Below are positions 48,123 to 56,597 of a DNA stretch of 64,000 nucleotides, one piece after another; position 1 is the first letter of the stretch; the number at the start of each line of letters is the position of its first letter. Source of the DNA: Massilia sp. 9I (GTDB taxonomy: Bacteria > Pseudomonadota > Gammaproteobacteria > Burkholderiales > Burkholderiaceae_D). The notes below the pieces were generated by a model. The model was not told the DNA's origin. It saw only the letters and a list, made by a program, of their open reading frames with translations, and ran no database searches. The DNA lies in assembly GCF_902506415.1 (NCBI RefSeq), contig NZ_LR733275.1, positions 3,687,617-3,751,616 of the forward strand, read 5' to 3'. The translations under genes and the position numbers were made by a program.

Positions 48123-48412
48123 TTTTTCCGCCACGTACACGGCCTCAAGCGCGGAAATTAGCGATACGCTATTATTTTTGCGAACGATCGCAGGATGCGA
48201 TGTAAGTCTTTGGAGGAATTGTTGTTCCAAAGTCGAATCAACAGTTCAGGATTGCAGAGCCAGTCCATTCGGCGCACACTGAGACGAGTGAATTGGCACT
48301 GAACTGCCGTGGCGCGAACCCGCCGCGGTCCGCGCTTGAGGTTTCTCATGGGCACGATGTTCCGCTGAAGTAATCTTGGTTGGACTTCAGTCTGTCGTGT
48401 AGGGGGTGGATC

Positions 48413-48625
48413 TTGGAAACGACACAGGAAAGTTTTCCCGAGAACGGGCTGGCGACCGAGCCAGTGCTCGCAGCGGTTGCCGTACCCTCCGTCATGCCAT
48501 CGCGGGCCAGCCTGCCTGCGAAAGGATCGTGCTGGTACTGCGAGAAACCGCTCGACAGCGTGCGCCGTTTCTGCGGCAAGACCTGCGCCGATTCGTTCGA
48601 CGAGGAAGCGGAGTTTACCCGCTAG
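48413..48625 (+). CDS. small Cys-rich zinc-ribbon-like protein
   Basis: 70 aa if TTG at 48413 (behind AGGGGGTGG) is the start. The C-terminus has CWYCEKPLDSVRRFCGKTC, two CxxC-type pairs as in a treble-clef/zinc ribbon, then an acidic tail. It overlaps the convergent Hpt gene by 11 bp. Start and function uncertain. Confidence 0.5.
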   Translation: METTQESFPENGLATEPVLAAVAVPSVMPSRASLPAKGSCWYCEKPLDSVRRFCGKTCADSFDEEAEFTR

Positions 48626-49232
48626 GCTGGCGCCCTCCGTGGGCGTCGAGCACGCGCAGGGCTCGTTCGTAGTCGAACGCGGCCATCGCCGTCTCCAGTT
48701 CCGTCATGCGCGCCGCACCCAGCCGGATGCGCAGACCGGCGCGCTTCTCCGCCATGAACCGTTGGGCGCCGCTGTCGCCGACGTCGAGCAGCGCGCACAG
48801 GCGCGCCAGCTCGCTGTCGTTTAATCCCGCCTCGATCGGGGCAGGGCCGCCGCCGGATGCGGCAATCTGGGCATCCACCTGCGCCATCACGCGCGCCAGC
48901 TCGGCCTCCAGCCGGTCGACCAGCGCGGCGTTCGCGTGGGTGCCGCTGCGCAGCAGCTGTTCCATCTCCACCGCGAGCGCGCGCAGGCCGCGCGCCTCGA
49001 TCATCGCCGCCGCGCCCTTCAGGGTATGGGCGATGCGGTGCGCCAGGGTCAGGTCCCCAAGGGCGAGGGCGGCGCGCAGGCGCGCCACATTGCCGGCGTA
49101 CTCGGAACGGAAACGGGAAAGGACGCGCAGGTACATCGCCGCGTCGCCCATCATGCGATCGAGCCCCGCGGCGGTGTCGAGCGCCGGCTCCAGGCCGGCG
49201 CCGCTACTGATGGCGGAGGGGAGTCCGCTCAC
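48615..49232 (-). CDS. Hpt (histidine phosphotransfer) domain protein
   Basis: 205 aa, GTG start overlapping the stop of the CAP lipoprotein gene (GTGA). Residues ~30-120 are a four-helix Hpt domain with phospho-His in AHRIAHTLKGAAAMIEA. The C-terminal ~80 residues form a second helical region of less obvious identity (LNDSELARLCALLDVGDSGAQRFM). Acts as a relay in multi-step phosphorelays; its kinase and regulator are not adjacent. Confidence 0.8.
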   Translation of the reverse strand: MSGLPSAISSGAGLEPALDTAAGLDRMMGDAAMYLRVLSRFRSEYAGNVARLRAALALGDLTLAHRIAHTLKGAAAMIEARGLRALAVEMEQLLRSGTHANAALVDRLEAELARVMAQVDAQIAASGGGPAPIEAGLNDSELARLCALLDVGDSGAQRFMAEKRAGLRIRLGAARMTELETAMAAFDYERALRVLDAHGGRQPSG

Positions 49233-50203
49233 CGCGTCGTGAACGACCAGTCGCGCGTGATCGGAGCGCCGTTCACCGTGCCGGCGAAGCTGACGTCGTA
49301 GGTGGTGGCGCTCTTCAAGGGCGCCAGCGGGACGATCGCGATGGCGGTACGCTTGCTCGGGTCGGTCGACGAGGCGACCATCTGTACCTGCAGGTTGCTG
49401 CCGCCGCGCGGACGCACGGTGAAGGTCTGCATCGTTACCGGGGCGTCGATGTTGGCGTGCACGCTGATCGGATAGCCAACTTCATTGATGCCCTGGACCG
49501 GATCCGGGTCTTCGCTGTCGCTGAAGAAGTTCGGCGTCACGCCGGTCTGGCCGCTGAAAGGCCAGATGACGATGGCGTTGGCGGCGATGCCGGGACCGAA
49601 GCCGTTGCGGGTCGCGAAGTCGGCGGTGAAATAGTTGTAGCGGCTCGAGGAGGTGGCGGCGCCGGTGCCGATCTCGCGGAACTTCGGCTCGAACATCACG
49701 AAGCGGTGGAAGATCGCGGTGATCAGCTCCTCGGCCATGTAGAAGCCGCTGCCGTTGGTCGTGCCCGAGATCACCTCGCCATACGCATAGCCGTTGACCG
49801 GAATGGTATAGCCGGCCGCATTCAGGCGGTCCTTCAGCGTCACGCCGGTGAAGCCCGGATTGCCCGTCTTCTGGTCGTGGCTCATCACGTTATTCGTGCG
49901 CAGGTACTCGGAATGGCCCAGCGCCGCATTATTGATCAGCACATTCTCGGTCACGGTCGGCACACCGAGCTGGGCGCGGCGGTAGTTGATCCAGTTGCGG
50001 CCATCGACGGCGATGTTGCCGACCGAGACAGGCGCGTTATCGCCCGGCACCGCGCTCGGCGTGGCCGGCGTCTGGTTGCTTCCGGACGGGGTGACGCTTA
50101 CGCCCGTGCTGTCGCTGTCGGTGCCGCCGCCACCGCAAGCGGCCAGGGTCGATGCGGCCACCAATGCGGCAATGAGGGAACGCCAGCGCGGCATATAGCT
50201 CAT
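49229..50203 (-). CDS. CAP-domain lipoprotein
   Basis: 324 aa from ATG at 50203 (AGGAG 7 nt upstream). Lipobox LAACGGGG (Cys about 23), Ser/Thr/Pro linker, CAP/SCP-like domain (~65-215): WINYRRAQLGVPTVTENVLINNAALGHSEYLRTNNVMSHDQ, then AEELITAIFHRFVMFEPKFREIG. The last ~100 residues form a beta-rich Ig-like domain ending DVSFAGTVNGAPITRDWSF. Envelope-anchored; role unknown. Confidence 0.8.
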   Translation of the reverse strand: MSYMPRWRSLIAALVAASTLAACGGGGTDSDSTGVSVTPSGSNQTPATPSAVPGDNAPVSVGNIAVDGRNWINYRRAQLGVPTVTENVLINNAALGHSEYLRTNNVMSHDQKTGNPGFTGVTLKDRLNAAGYTIPVNGYAYGEVISGTTNGSGFYMAEELITAIFHRFVMFEPKFREIGTGAATSSSRYNYFTADFATRNGFGPGIAANAIVIWPFSGQTGVTPNFFSDSEDPDPVQGINEVGYPISVHANIDAPVTMQTFTVRPRGGSNLQVQMVASSTDPSKRTAIAIVPLAPLKSATTYDVSFAGTVNGAPITRDWSFTTR

Positions 50204-50312
50204 ATTACAACTCCTGTCAATACTGAAAATGAAGCGACATTCTAGAGCAAAACACCGCACCATGCCCGCTGCGGTGTTGCGCGACGCCAGCTTATTTCGC
50301 TCCCTGTAGAAT

Positions 50313-51131
50313 ATGGCATCGTCCCTATTGCCGAGTCGCCAATTGTCGCAACCTAAGCCCACCAGCCGCGAACGCCTCGCGCGCGCCAAGTTCGCCCTGC
50401 CCAGTTTCGTGACGCTGCTGTCGATTGCCTGCGGCTTCGGCAGCATCGTGATCTCGGTCGACAATGCGCACGTCGGCGCCCCGTCGGACTACCGGCTGGC
50501 CGCGATCCTGCTGGTGCTGGCCGGCGTGTTCGATGCGCTCGACGGCTTCGTGGCGCGCGCCACCAATACCCAGTCCAGCTTCGGCGTGCAGCTCGACTCG
50601 ATCGCCGACGTGATGAACTTCGGCTGCGCGCCGGGCCTCCTGCTGTATTGCTATGGCTTCGCGCAGCAGAGTGCCGCGCACCCGACCCTGGTGCGCATGG
50701 GCGGCCTGGCCTGCTTCATCTTCGTCACCTGCGGCGCGCTGCGCCTGGCGCGCTTCAACGTGATGGTCGGCCGCACCGACCCGCGCTACTTCGTCGGCAT
50801 GCCGATCACCGCCGGCGCGGCCTGCGTGGCCTCGGTGGTGGTGGCCTGGCCCGATCCGGCGACCACCATGGCGCAATGCTTCGCGATCATCGCCCTGATG
50901 GTGGCGGTGGGCACGCTGATGGTCTCGACCATCCGCTTCCCGAGCTCGAAGCACCCGCGCGGCAAGGTGATGCTGGCGCTGCTGGCCGTGTGCGCGGTGC
51001 TGCTCGCGGTGCTGCAGACGCGCTTCTTCGTGCTGTTCTTCCTGCTGTACGTGAGTGCGACCTTGCTGCTCAACATCGCATGGCGCACCGGCTGGCGCGG
51101 CATCGCACCGCCCAAGGTCTATGAAGACTAA
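50313..51131 (+). CDS. pssA: CDP-diacylglycerol-serine O-phosphatidyltransferase
   Basis: 272 aa. Makes phosphatidylserine, the precursor of phosphatidylethanolamine. The CDP-alcohol phosphotransferase motif is exact: D77-G78-x2-A81-R82-x8-G91-x3-D95-x3-D99. About eight transmembrane helices. A TAGAAT sequence at 50304-50309 just before the ATG looks like a -10, so translation might begin at TTG 50343 instead. Confidence 0.9.
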   Translation: MASSLLPSRQLSQPKPTSRERLARAKFALPSFVTLLSIACGFGSIVISVDNAHVGAPSDYRLAAILLVLAGVFDALDGFVARATNTQSSFGVQLDSIADVMNFGCAPGLLLYCYGFAQQSAAHPTLVRMGGLACFIFVTCGALRLARFNVMVGRTDPRYFVGMPITAGAACVASVVVAWPDPATTMAQCFAIIALMVAVGTLMVSTIRFPSSKHPRGKVMLALLAVCAVLLAVLQTRFFVLFFLLYVSATLLLNIAWRTGWRGIAPPKVYED

Positions 51132-51137
51132 GGCTTC

Positions 51138-51168
51138 GTAGCGTGGGCGGGTCTCCCGCCCACGCTAC
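51138..51168. repeat. GTGGGCGGG palindrome, second copy
   Basis: GTAGCGTGGGCGGG (51138-51151) and CCCGCCCACGCTAC (51155-51168) are perfect 14-bp complements with a TCT loop, 6 bp beyond the pssA stop and reaching into the end of the convergent regulator gene. Same core as the unit at 41629-41649. May terminate transcription from both sides. Confidence 0.7.
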
Positions 51169-51476
51169 GCAAACTTATCGAGCATCGCCGCCAGGTGCGC
51201 CGCGCGCGCCTGCGCTTCCTCCAGGTCGGCGGCATTGCCGGTCTGGGTCTGGACCGCGCCGGCCAGCAGCTGCACGAAGGAGCGGTCGAGCGCCTTGCGC
51301 GCCGCCGCCATCTGCTGGGCCACGGCATCCACGTCCGCGGGCCCGGCCGCCAGCGCCACCAGTTTCTGCACCCCGCGCAGCTGGCCTTCGATGCGCGCCA
51401 GCCGGTTCAGCAGGTCCTTCTTCTGCTGGGCGGTGAGGGCGCTGCCCTCGACGATCTTGAGCGGGGTGTCGGCCAT
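51165..51476 (-). CDS. CsoR/FrmR-family regulator without canonical ligands
   Basis: 103 aa. The DUF156 fold is clear: LLNRLARIEGQLRGVQKLV, AAARKALDRSFVQLLAG. In this family Cys, His and Cys ligands (around the 'C-x-DV' of helix 2 and 'H...C' of helix 3) bind copper, nickel or formaldehyde adducts; here the corresponding positions read GPADVD and LLAGAVQTQTG, with no Cys in the whole protein. It probably represses the adjacent aldo/keto reductase gene or itself, but senses something else. Confidence 0.75.
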   Translation of the reverse strand: MADTPLKIVEGSALTAQQKKDLLNRLARIEGQLRGVQKLVALAAGPADVDAVAQQMAAARKALDRSFVQLLAGAVQTQTGNAADLEEAQARAAHLAAMLDKFA

Positions 51477-51487
51477 GGCGCTCGGGC

Positions 51488-52414
51488 CTACGCCACTTCG
51501 TGACCGCGCGCCGCGCGCAGGATGCGGAACCAGTCGCCGCGTTCGAGCTGGAAGCGGGTTCCCGCCACCGCTTCGCGGATCGCTTCGAAGCGCCCGGTGC
51601 CGGTGAGCGGGATCGGGCGGCTCGGCAGCTGCATGATCCAGGCGAACAGCACGCTGGCGAAAGGCTGTTCCATGCGCTCGGCGATTTCCTGGATCACGCT
51701 GCGCACTTCCGATGCGCGCGCATCGCTTGACGTGAACAGGCGGCCGCCCCCCAGCGGCGACCACACCATCGGCGCGATGCGCAGGTCCTGCATGCCGTCG
51801 AAGGTCTGGTCGAACATCGGGGCGGTGTACATCGGCGAGAACTCGACCTGGTTGGTGGCGAGCGGCACGCGGCGGTTCAGGCACTCGAACTGGTGGCGCG
51901 TGAAGTTCGACACGCCGACGTGGCGCACCTTGCCGGCCTGCTGCAGGCGGGTGAAGGCCTCGGCGATCTCGTCGAAGTCCATCAGCGGATCGGGACGGTG
52001 GATCAGCAGCAGGTCGAGGTAGTCGGTCCCCAGCTGGCGCAGCGATTCCTCGCATGATGCGACGATGTGCGCCGCCGTGGTGTCGTAGTGCTGGATGGCG
52101 TGCTGCGGGCGCTTCTGCGAGATCAGCTTGATGCCGCACTTGCTCACCAGTTCAATGCGCGCGCGCAGCGAAGGCTGGGCGCGCAGGGCTTCGCCGAACA
52201 CGCCCTCCACGCCGTAGTCGCCGTAGATGTCGGCGTGGTCAAACGAGGTGACGCCCAGTTCGATGCACTGCTCGATGAAGGCGACGCGCTGCGCCACCGG
52301 CATGCCCCATTCGTTCATGCGCCACATGCCGGCCACGATGCGCGAGAGTTCGAGTCCGCCCTCGCGCGTGGCGATGCGGGGGCAGTGCAGGTCGGCGGGC
52401 AGGGGGTGGGTCAT
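51488..52414 (-). CDS. aldo/keto reductase
   Basis: 308 aa TIM-barrel NADPH oxidoreductase. Conserved: FDHADIYGDYGVEGVFGEAL (catalytic Asp and Tyr), VSKCGIKL (catalytic Lys), LLLIHRPDPL (catalytic His region), GVSNFTRHQF, WSPLGGGRLF. It resembles YdhF-type enzymes. Its stop is 11 bp upstream of the CsoR-like gene start, so the two are probably one transcript. Confidence 0.9.
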   Translation of the reverse strand: MTHPLPADLHCPRIATREGGLELSRIVAGMWRMNEWGMPVAQRVAFIEQCIELGVTSFDHADIYGDYGVEGVFGEALRAQPSLRARIELVSKCGIKLISQKRPQHAIQHYDTTAAHIVASCEESLRQLGTDYLDLLLIHRPDPLMDFDEIAEAFTRLQQAGKVRHVGVSNFTRHQFECLNRRVPLATNQVEFSPMYTAPMFDQTFDGMQDLRIAPMVWSPLGGGRLFTSSDARASEVRSVIQEIAERMEQPFASVLFAWIMQLPSRPIPLTGTGRFEAIREAVAGTRFQLERGDWFRILRAARGHEVA

Positions 52415-52468
52415 CGCGGTGGGTCCTTGGTGTGAATGGCACGATTATAGCGGGGCATGCAAAAACAA

Positions 52469-52502
52469 AAAGCCCGCCCGGCTTCTCGCACGGGCGGGCT
52501 TT
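52469..52502 (-). terminator. intrinsic terminator of the carboxypeptidase gene
   Basis: On the minus strand AAAGCCCGCCCG (52502-52491) pairs with CGGGCGGGCTTT (52480-52469) with a 10-nt loop, followed by a T-rich run toward 52461. It lies 20 bp after the carboxypeptidase stop. Confidence 0.88.
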
Positions 52503-52522
52503 CATGAGGGGCTGGCGCCGGA

Positions 52523-53668
52523 TTACTGCATCCAGAGACGCATCGAATCCCAGGCGCGGCCGAAGATGCTTGCTTCCTGCACTTCGTCCAGCGTCACGAT
52601 CGGCAGCGCGATCAGCGGCTTGCCGTCGACCATCATCTTCACCGAGCCGACCTGCGCATTGCGCGCCAGCGGGGCGACCAGCGGGTCCTTGCGCTCGAGG
52701 ACCGGCTTCATCTTGCCTGCCACGCCCTTCGGCACCGTCACCAGCACGTCACGGGTGAAGCCGAGCTTCACGGTCGATTCCGAGCCTTTCCACACCGGCA
52801 CGGTCTGCACTGCCTGGCCCTTCGAATACAGCTTGACGGTGTCGAAGTTCTGGAAGCCCCAGTTCAGCAGCTTCTGGCTTTCCTGCGTACGCACCGAATC
52901 CGAGGCGGTGCCCAGCACCACCGAGATCAGGCGGCGCTGGCCGGCGTTGCCGTTCGGGCGACGCGCCGAGGCGATCATGCTGTAGCCCGAGGACTCGGTG
53001 TGGCCGGTCTTCATGCCGTCCACGGTCGGATCCAGCCACAGCAGGCGGTTGCGGTTCTGCTGGGTGATCTTGTTGTAGGTGAACTGCTTGATCGAGTCGA
53101 TCTTGTAGAACTCCGGGAAGTCCTTGATCACGTTCGCGGCCAGGATCGACAGGTCGCTCGCGGTCGAGTAGTTGTTCGCATCCGGCAGGCCGTGCGGGTT
53201 GGCCCAGCGGGTGTTCTTCATGCCCATGCGCTGCGCTTCGCGGTTCATCAGGGTGGCGAAGGTGCCTTCGTCGCCCGCCACCGCTTCCGCCAGCGCCACC
53301 GCGGCGTCGTTACCCGACTGGATCATCAGGCCGTGCAGCAGGTCGTCGACCGACACCGGCGTGGCCGGATCGATGAACATCTTCGAGCTGCTGCCGTCGA
53401 CTTTCCAGGCGCGGGTCGAGACGTTCACCATCGTGTTCAGCGTCAGGCGCTTGTCGCGGATCGCGGCGAAGGTCACGTAGGCCGTCATGACCTTGGTGAG
53501 CGAAGCCGGTTCGATGCGCGCGTGCGGATCCTGCGCCGCGATGACCTGGCCGCTGGTCGCGTCGAGCAGCAGCCACGACTTGGCTGCGATGGTCGGTGCC
53601 GGCACGGTCTGTGCGCTGGCCGAAGCCATCAGCAGGCTGGCGGCCACGGCCGCTAACAGTTTTTTCAT
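52523..53668 (-). CDS. D-alanyl-D-alanine carboxypeptidase (PBP5/6 family)
   Basis: 381 aa. Signal peptide MKKLLAAVAASLLMASASAQ fixes the start at 53668. Active site SLTK (Ser56, Lys59), SGN (118-120) and KTG (220-222). The C-terminal domain (~275-380) and the terminal amphipathic helix ASIFGRAWDSMRLWMQ, which anchors it to the periplasmic face of the membrane, are complete. Trims peptidoglycan pentapeptides. Confidence 0.93.
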   Translation of the reverse strand: MKKLLAAVAASLLMASASAQTVPAPTIAAKSWLLLDATSGQVIAAQDPHARIEPASLTKVMTAYVTFAAIRDKRLTLNTMVNVSTRAWKVDGSSSKMFIDPATPVSVDDLLHGLMIQSGNDAAVALAEAVAGDEGTFATLMNREAQRMGMKNTRWANPHGLPDANNYSTASDLSILAANVIKDFPEFYKIDSIKQFTYNKITQQNRNRLLWLDPTVDGMKTGHTESSGYSMIASARRPNGNAGQRRLISVVLGTASDSVRTQESQKLLNWGFQNFDTVKLYSKGQAVQTVPVWKGSESTVKLGFTRDVLVTVPKGVAGKMKPVLERKDPLVAPLARNAQVGSVKMMVDGKPLIALPIVTLDEVQEASIFGRAWDSMRLWMQ

Positions 53669-53768
53669 GGGAGATAAGCCTGTAAAAAATGCCAATGCAG
53701 TAGTGCGCAAGGCAACACCGTCAAGTATTGCCTTGGAAGAAGAGCCTAATTATTGCACAGCGCTGGCG

Positions 53769-54398
53769 TCAAATGTCACGCCGCCACATTTCTACGACAA
53801 GATTTTTAATGTGGCCGAGCTTGCGGTGGAAGAAGTGGTCGGCGCCCGGGATCACGGTCACCGGGATGTCGAGCGGGCGCGCCCAGTCGAACACTTCCTG
53901 CAGCGTGATCGTATCGTCAAGTTCGCCGTGGATCAGGATGGTGTCCGCGGGTACCGGCGGCATCGGCCACTTGCCGGCGGCGGTGCCGACCAGCACCAGG
54001 CGCTCGGCCGGGCGGCCCTCCGCAATCAGGCGCTGCTGGAACTGGGCCTGCACGAAGGTGCCGAAGGAGAAGCCCGACAGCGCGACCGGCAGGCCCGGAT
54101 ACTGTTCGGTCATGTGCTGGTACATGACCTCCATGTCGTCCACCTCGCCGCGGCCGTCGTCATGCACGCCTTCCGACTCGCCCACGCCGCGGAAGTTGAA
54201 GCGCGCGGTGGCGTAGCCGAGGTTGACGAAGGTGCGCGCCAGGGTCTGGGCCACCTTGTTCTCCATGGTGCCGCCGTACAGCGGGTGCGGGTGCGCCACC
54301 AGGGCGATGCCGCGCGGGGCGGCTTCCGGCAGGTCGAGGATGCACTGCATCTTGCCGGCGCGGCCGTCGAGGGTAAACTTGTGGGAGTACTTGTTCAT
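53769..54398 (-). CDS. alpha/beta hydrolase (COG2945-like)
   Basis: 209 aa. HPHPLYGGTMENKV near the N-terminus, FNFRGVGESEG, nucleophile elbow GFSFG, ILIHGELDDT with the acidic residue, and GADHFFH with the catalytic His. This short serine hydrolase group is common in betaproteobacteria; its substrate is unknown. It lies 21 bp after the ferredoxin-like gene on the same strand. Confidence 0.85.
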   Translation of the reverse strand: MNKYSHKFTLDGRAGKMQCILDLPEAAPRGIALVAHPHPLYGGTMENKVAQTLARTFVNLGYATARFNFRGVGESEGVHDDGRGEVDDMEVMYQHMTEQYPGLPVALSGFSFGTFVQAQFQQRLIAEGRPAERLVLVGTAAGKWPMPPVPADTILIHGELDDTITLQEVFDWARPLDIPVTVIPGADHFFHRKLGHIKNLVVEMWRRDI

Positions 54399-54419
54399 TG
54401 CGGCTTGCTCTACTTGTAA

Positions 54420-54749
54420 TCAGATTTTCAGGCGTTCCACGACCTGGCCGCCCACCAGGTGGGTGTCGATGATGTCGTCGATGTCGGCCGTGTCCACGTA
54501 GGTGTACCAGGTGCCTTCCGGGTAGACCACGAGCACCGGGCCTTCCTCGCAGCGGTCCAGGCAGCCGGACTGGTTGATGCGCACCTTGCCTTCGCCGTTC
54601 AGGCCGAGTTCCTTGATGCGTTTCTTGGCGTGCTTCTGTGCTTTCTCGGCGCCGCATTTGCCGCAGCTCTGGCGGGCATCCTTGCCTTCACGCTCGTTCA
54701 TGCAAAAGAAGACGTGGTGCTTGTAAAAGGGTTTGGCGTCGTCGTTCAT
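54420..54749 (-). CDS. thioredoxin-like [2Fe-2S] ferredoxin
   Basis: 109 aa. Thioredoxin-fold 2Fe-2S pattern: HHVFFCMNEREGKDARQSCGKCGAE, then VRINQSGCLDRCEEGPVLVVYPEGTWY. The four Cys ligands are those in FFCMN, SCGKC, and GCLDRC. Likely an electron carrier of unknown partner. It precedes the hydrolase gene and follows the VanZ gene with a 49-bp gap. Confidence 0.88.
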   Translation of the reverse strand: MNDDAKPFYKHHVFFCMNEREGKDARQSCGKCGAEKAQKHAKKRIKELGLNGEGKVRINQSGCLDRCEEGPVLVVYPEGTWYTYVDTADIDDIIDTHLVGGQVVERLKI

Positions 54750-54798
54750 GTCGGTCTCGTCAAATGGTGGCGCAGGCGCAAGGCGCCATGATACGGCA

Positions 54799-55977
54799 TC
54801 ACGCCCCGTCGGGCGCGCCGGGTCGCGGCTCCTGGCGGTTCAGCTTGTGCGAGGGCAGCAGCAGGAACCACAGTGCGAAGAAGGGCCACAGCAGGGACAG
54901 GAACTGGGCCGCGCCATTAAAGTTCAGGAACTTCCCCTGCACCCAGCCCTGCAGGGTGGAGACGAAGTAGGGATTCACCGGGATCGTGTTCACCACGATC
55001 AGGCTCAGGACCAGCGTCACCACCGCCAGCCGGCGCTGGGCCACCTGGGGCGCGAATACCAGGCCGGCCAGCATGATCAGGCCGATGATGAAGCCGCCCT
55101 CGGCGCCCGGCGTCACCCACACGAAAGCGTTATCGGGCCGGAACAGCAGCGAGCTGGCCAGGGTCTTGAGCAGCAGCGCGGTGGCGAGGAAGACCACCAT
55201 CAGGAGAAAACGCGGGGCGTTGCGGCGCACCAGGCACATCAGGGTCAGCACGGCGCCGGTCATGCCGCAGGCCGTGATGATGGTCTCGGACAGCCAGTAC
55301 TGCTCCACCGTCATGACGGTGTCCGGGCGCAGCATGCTGACCAGGTCGATCTCGGTATCGAACCAGCGCGACAGCCATTCCGAGATGATGGGCAGCACCT
55401 GGCCGTGGCCGAACAGATAGCTTTGCGGGTAGATCTGCGCCAGCGGCCACAGCGCCACCAATACCAGGCCCTGGCTGGCGTAGGGCGCGAACCAGCGCCG
55501 GCGCAGCTGGAACAGGCGGCTGCGGTCGAGCAGGCCGGGGGCCCACCATGCGCCGAGGATGGCGCCCAGCAGGCAGCCGCCGGCATTCGTGAACAGGTCG
55601 AGGTTGGACGGCACGCGGCTGGGCAGGAAGTTCTGCACTGTTTCCATCGTGAGCGTCACCAGCACGCCGGCGACGGCCGCCAGCAGCACCGCCCAGATGC
55701 CGCGGATGCGCGGATACATCGACAGCACCAGCAGCATGCCGAGCGGGGCGTAGCCGAAGATGTTGACGCCGACGTCGAAGCCGGTCCAGTAGCGCTGCTT
55801 GACCAGGTTGAGGAAGGTGAACAGGGGCAGGCCGCTGTCGCGCCAGCCCGAGAACGGGTACCAGCTGGCGTAGATAATCAGGAGCAGGTAGGCCAGCAGC
55901 GCCGCGCGCGAGATGGGCGAGCCGCGTCCTTCACGCGGACGCTCGCGCTGCTCGACGCTGACGCTCGATTTGGTCAT
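54799..55977 (-). CDS. VanZ-family membrane protein
   Basis: 392 aa, ten or so transmembrane segments. VanZ-like motif in the N-terminal half: YASWYPFSGW, NIFGYAPLGMLLVLS, and ETVQNFLPSRVPSNLDLFTNAGGCLLGAILG. Function of VanZ proteins is poorly known (some affect teicoplanin susceptibility). Its ATG overlaps the stop of the PqiC-like lipoprotein gene by 4 nt, so it belongs to the Mla-like operon. Confidence 0.82.
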   Translation of the reverse strand: MTKSSVSVEQRERPREGRGSPISRAALLAYLLLIIYASWYPFSGWRDSGLPLFTFLNLVKQRYWTGFDVGVNIFGYAPLGMLLVLSMYPRIRGIWAVLLAAVAGVLVTLTMETVQNFLPSRVPSNLDLFTNAGGCLLGAILGAWWAPGLLDRSRLFQLRRRWFAPYASQGLVLVALWPLAQIYPQSYLFGHGQVLPIISEWLSRWFDTEIDLVSMLRPDTVMTVEQYWLSETIITACGMTGAVLTLMCLVRRNAPRFLLMVVFLATALLLKTLASSLLFRPDNAFVWVTPGAEGGFIIGLIMLAGLVFAPQVAQRRLAVVTLVLSLIVVNTIPVNPYFVSTLQGWVQGKFLNFNGAAQFLSLLWPFFALWFLLLPSHKLNRQEPRPGAPDGA

Positions 55978-56597
55978 CGTTTCCGGGTGTCGACCGTCGC
56001 CAGCCAGGCCAGGATGTCGGCGGCGAGGGCGTCGGTGCTGGCGGCCAGCGCCCGTGCGCCGCCCGGCGCATCGGCGCTCGGTGAGGACGTGGTGCGCGTG
56101 AAGCTGCGCTGGTCGAGCAGGCGGTGGTCGCTGAACAGCGAGGCGCGCAGGGTGATCTGGCCTTCGCTCTGCGCTACGCCGGTGAAGGCATGCACGAAGT
56201 CGTCGACTTCCACGCGCAGCAGCGGCACGTTGGTGGAAGCGTCGGTGCTTGAGAGCACCTTCATGCCGGACTGCGCCAGGCGCGTCTTGACGCGCTGGGT
56301 CAGCATCTGCAGCGGGTTGCTGGCCCAGCGGCTGTTGGCATAGGTGCGGGCCTGCAGCGCATCGGCGTAGTTCAGGCGGTAGTACATGCGCTCGTTCTCG
56401 AGGGCGGCGGGGCCGGTGGCGTCCATCACGACCAGGGCCGGCATGCCGGCCGGGGCGGTGGCGGCCTGTTGCGTCATGGCGGCGGGACCGAAATCGTAGG
56501 TGGTGCTTTCCTGGGCCTTGTTGCTGGCGCAGCCGGCCAGCACGAGGGTCACGGCGAGAGCGATAAAGGAGCGGTATGCGGTCACGTTGGTCCTCAT
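55974..56597 (-). CDS. PqiC/YmbA-type ABC-transport auxiliary lipoprotein
   Basis: 207 aa. Lipobox LVLAGCAS (Cys about 23). The mature domain (TYDFGPAA, LVVMDATGPAALENERMYYRLNYADALQARTYANSRWASNPLQML) is the DUF330/PqiC fold. In other systems this outer-membrane-anchored protein docks an MCE tunnel. It overlaps the MCE gene (ATGA) and the VanZ gene. Confidence 0.85.
   Translation of the reverse strand: MRTNVTAYRSFIALAVTLVLAGCASNKAQESTTYDFGPAAMTQQAATAPAGMPALVVMDATGPAALENERMYYRLNYADALQARTYANSRWASNPLQMLTQRVKTRLAQSGMKVLSSTDASTNVPLLRVEVDDFVHAFTGVAQSEGQITLRASLFSDHRLLDQRSFTRTTSSPSADAPGGARALAASTDALAADILAWLATVDTRKR

Noticed and set aside
54733-56343. 536-codon open frame on the plus strand
   Set aside because: Antisense of the VanZ gene and part of the lipoprotein gene; Gln/His-rich nonsense composition.
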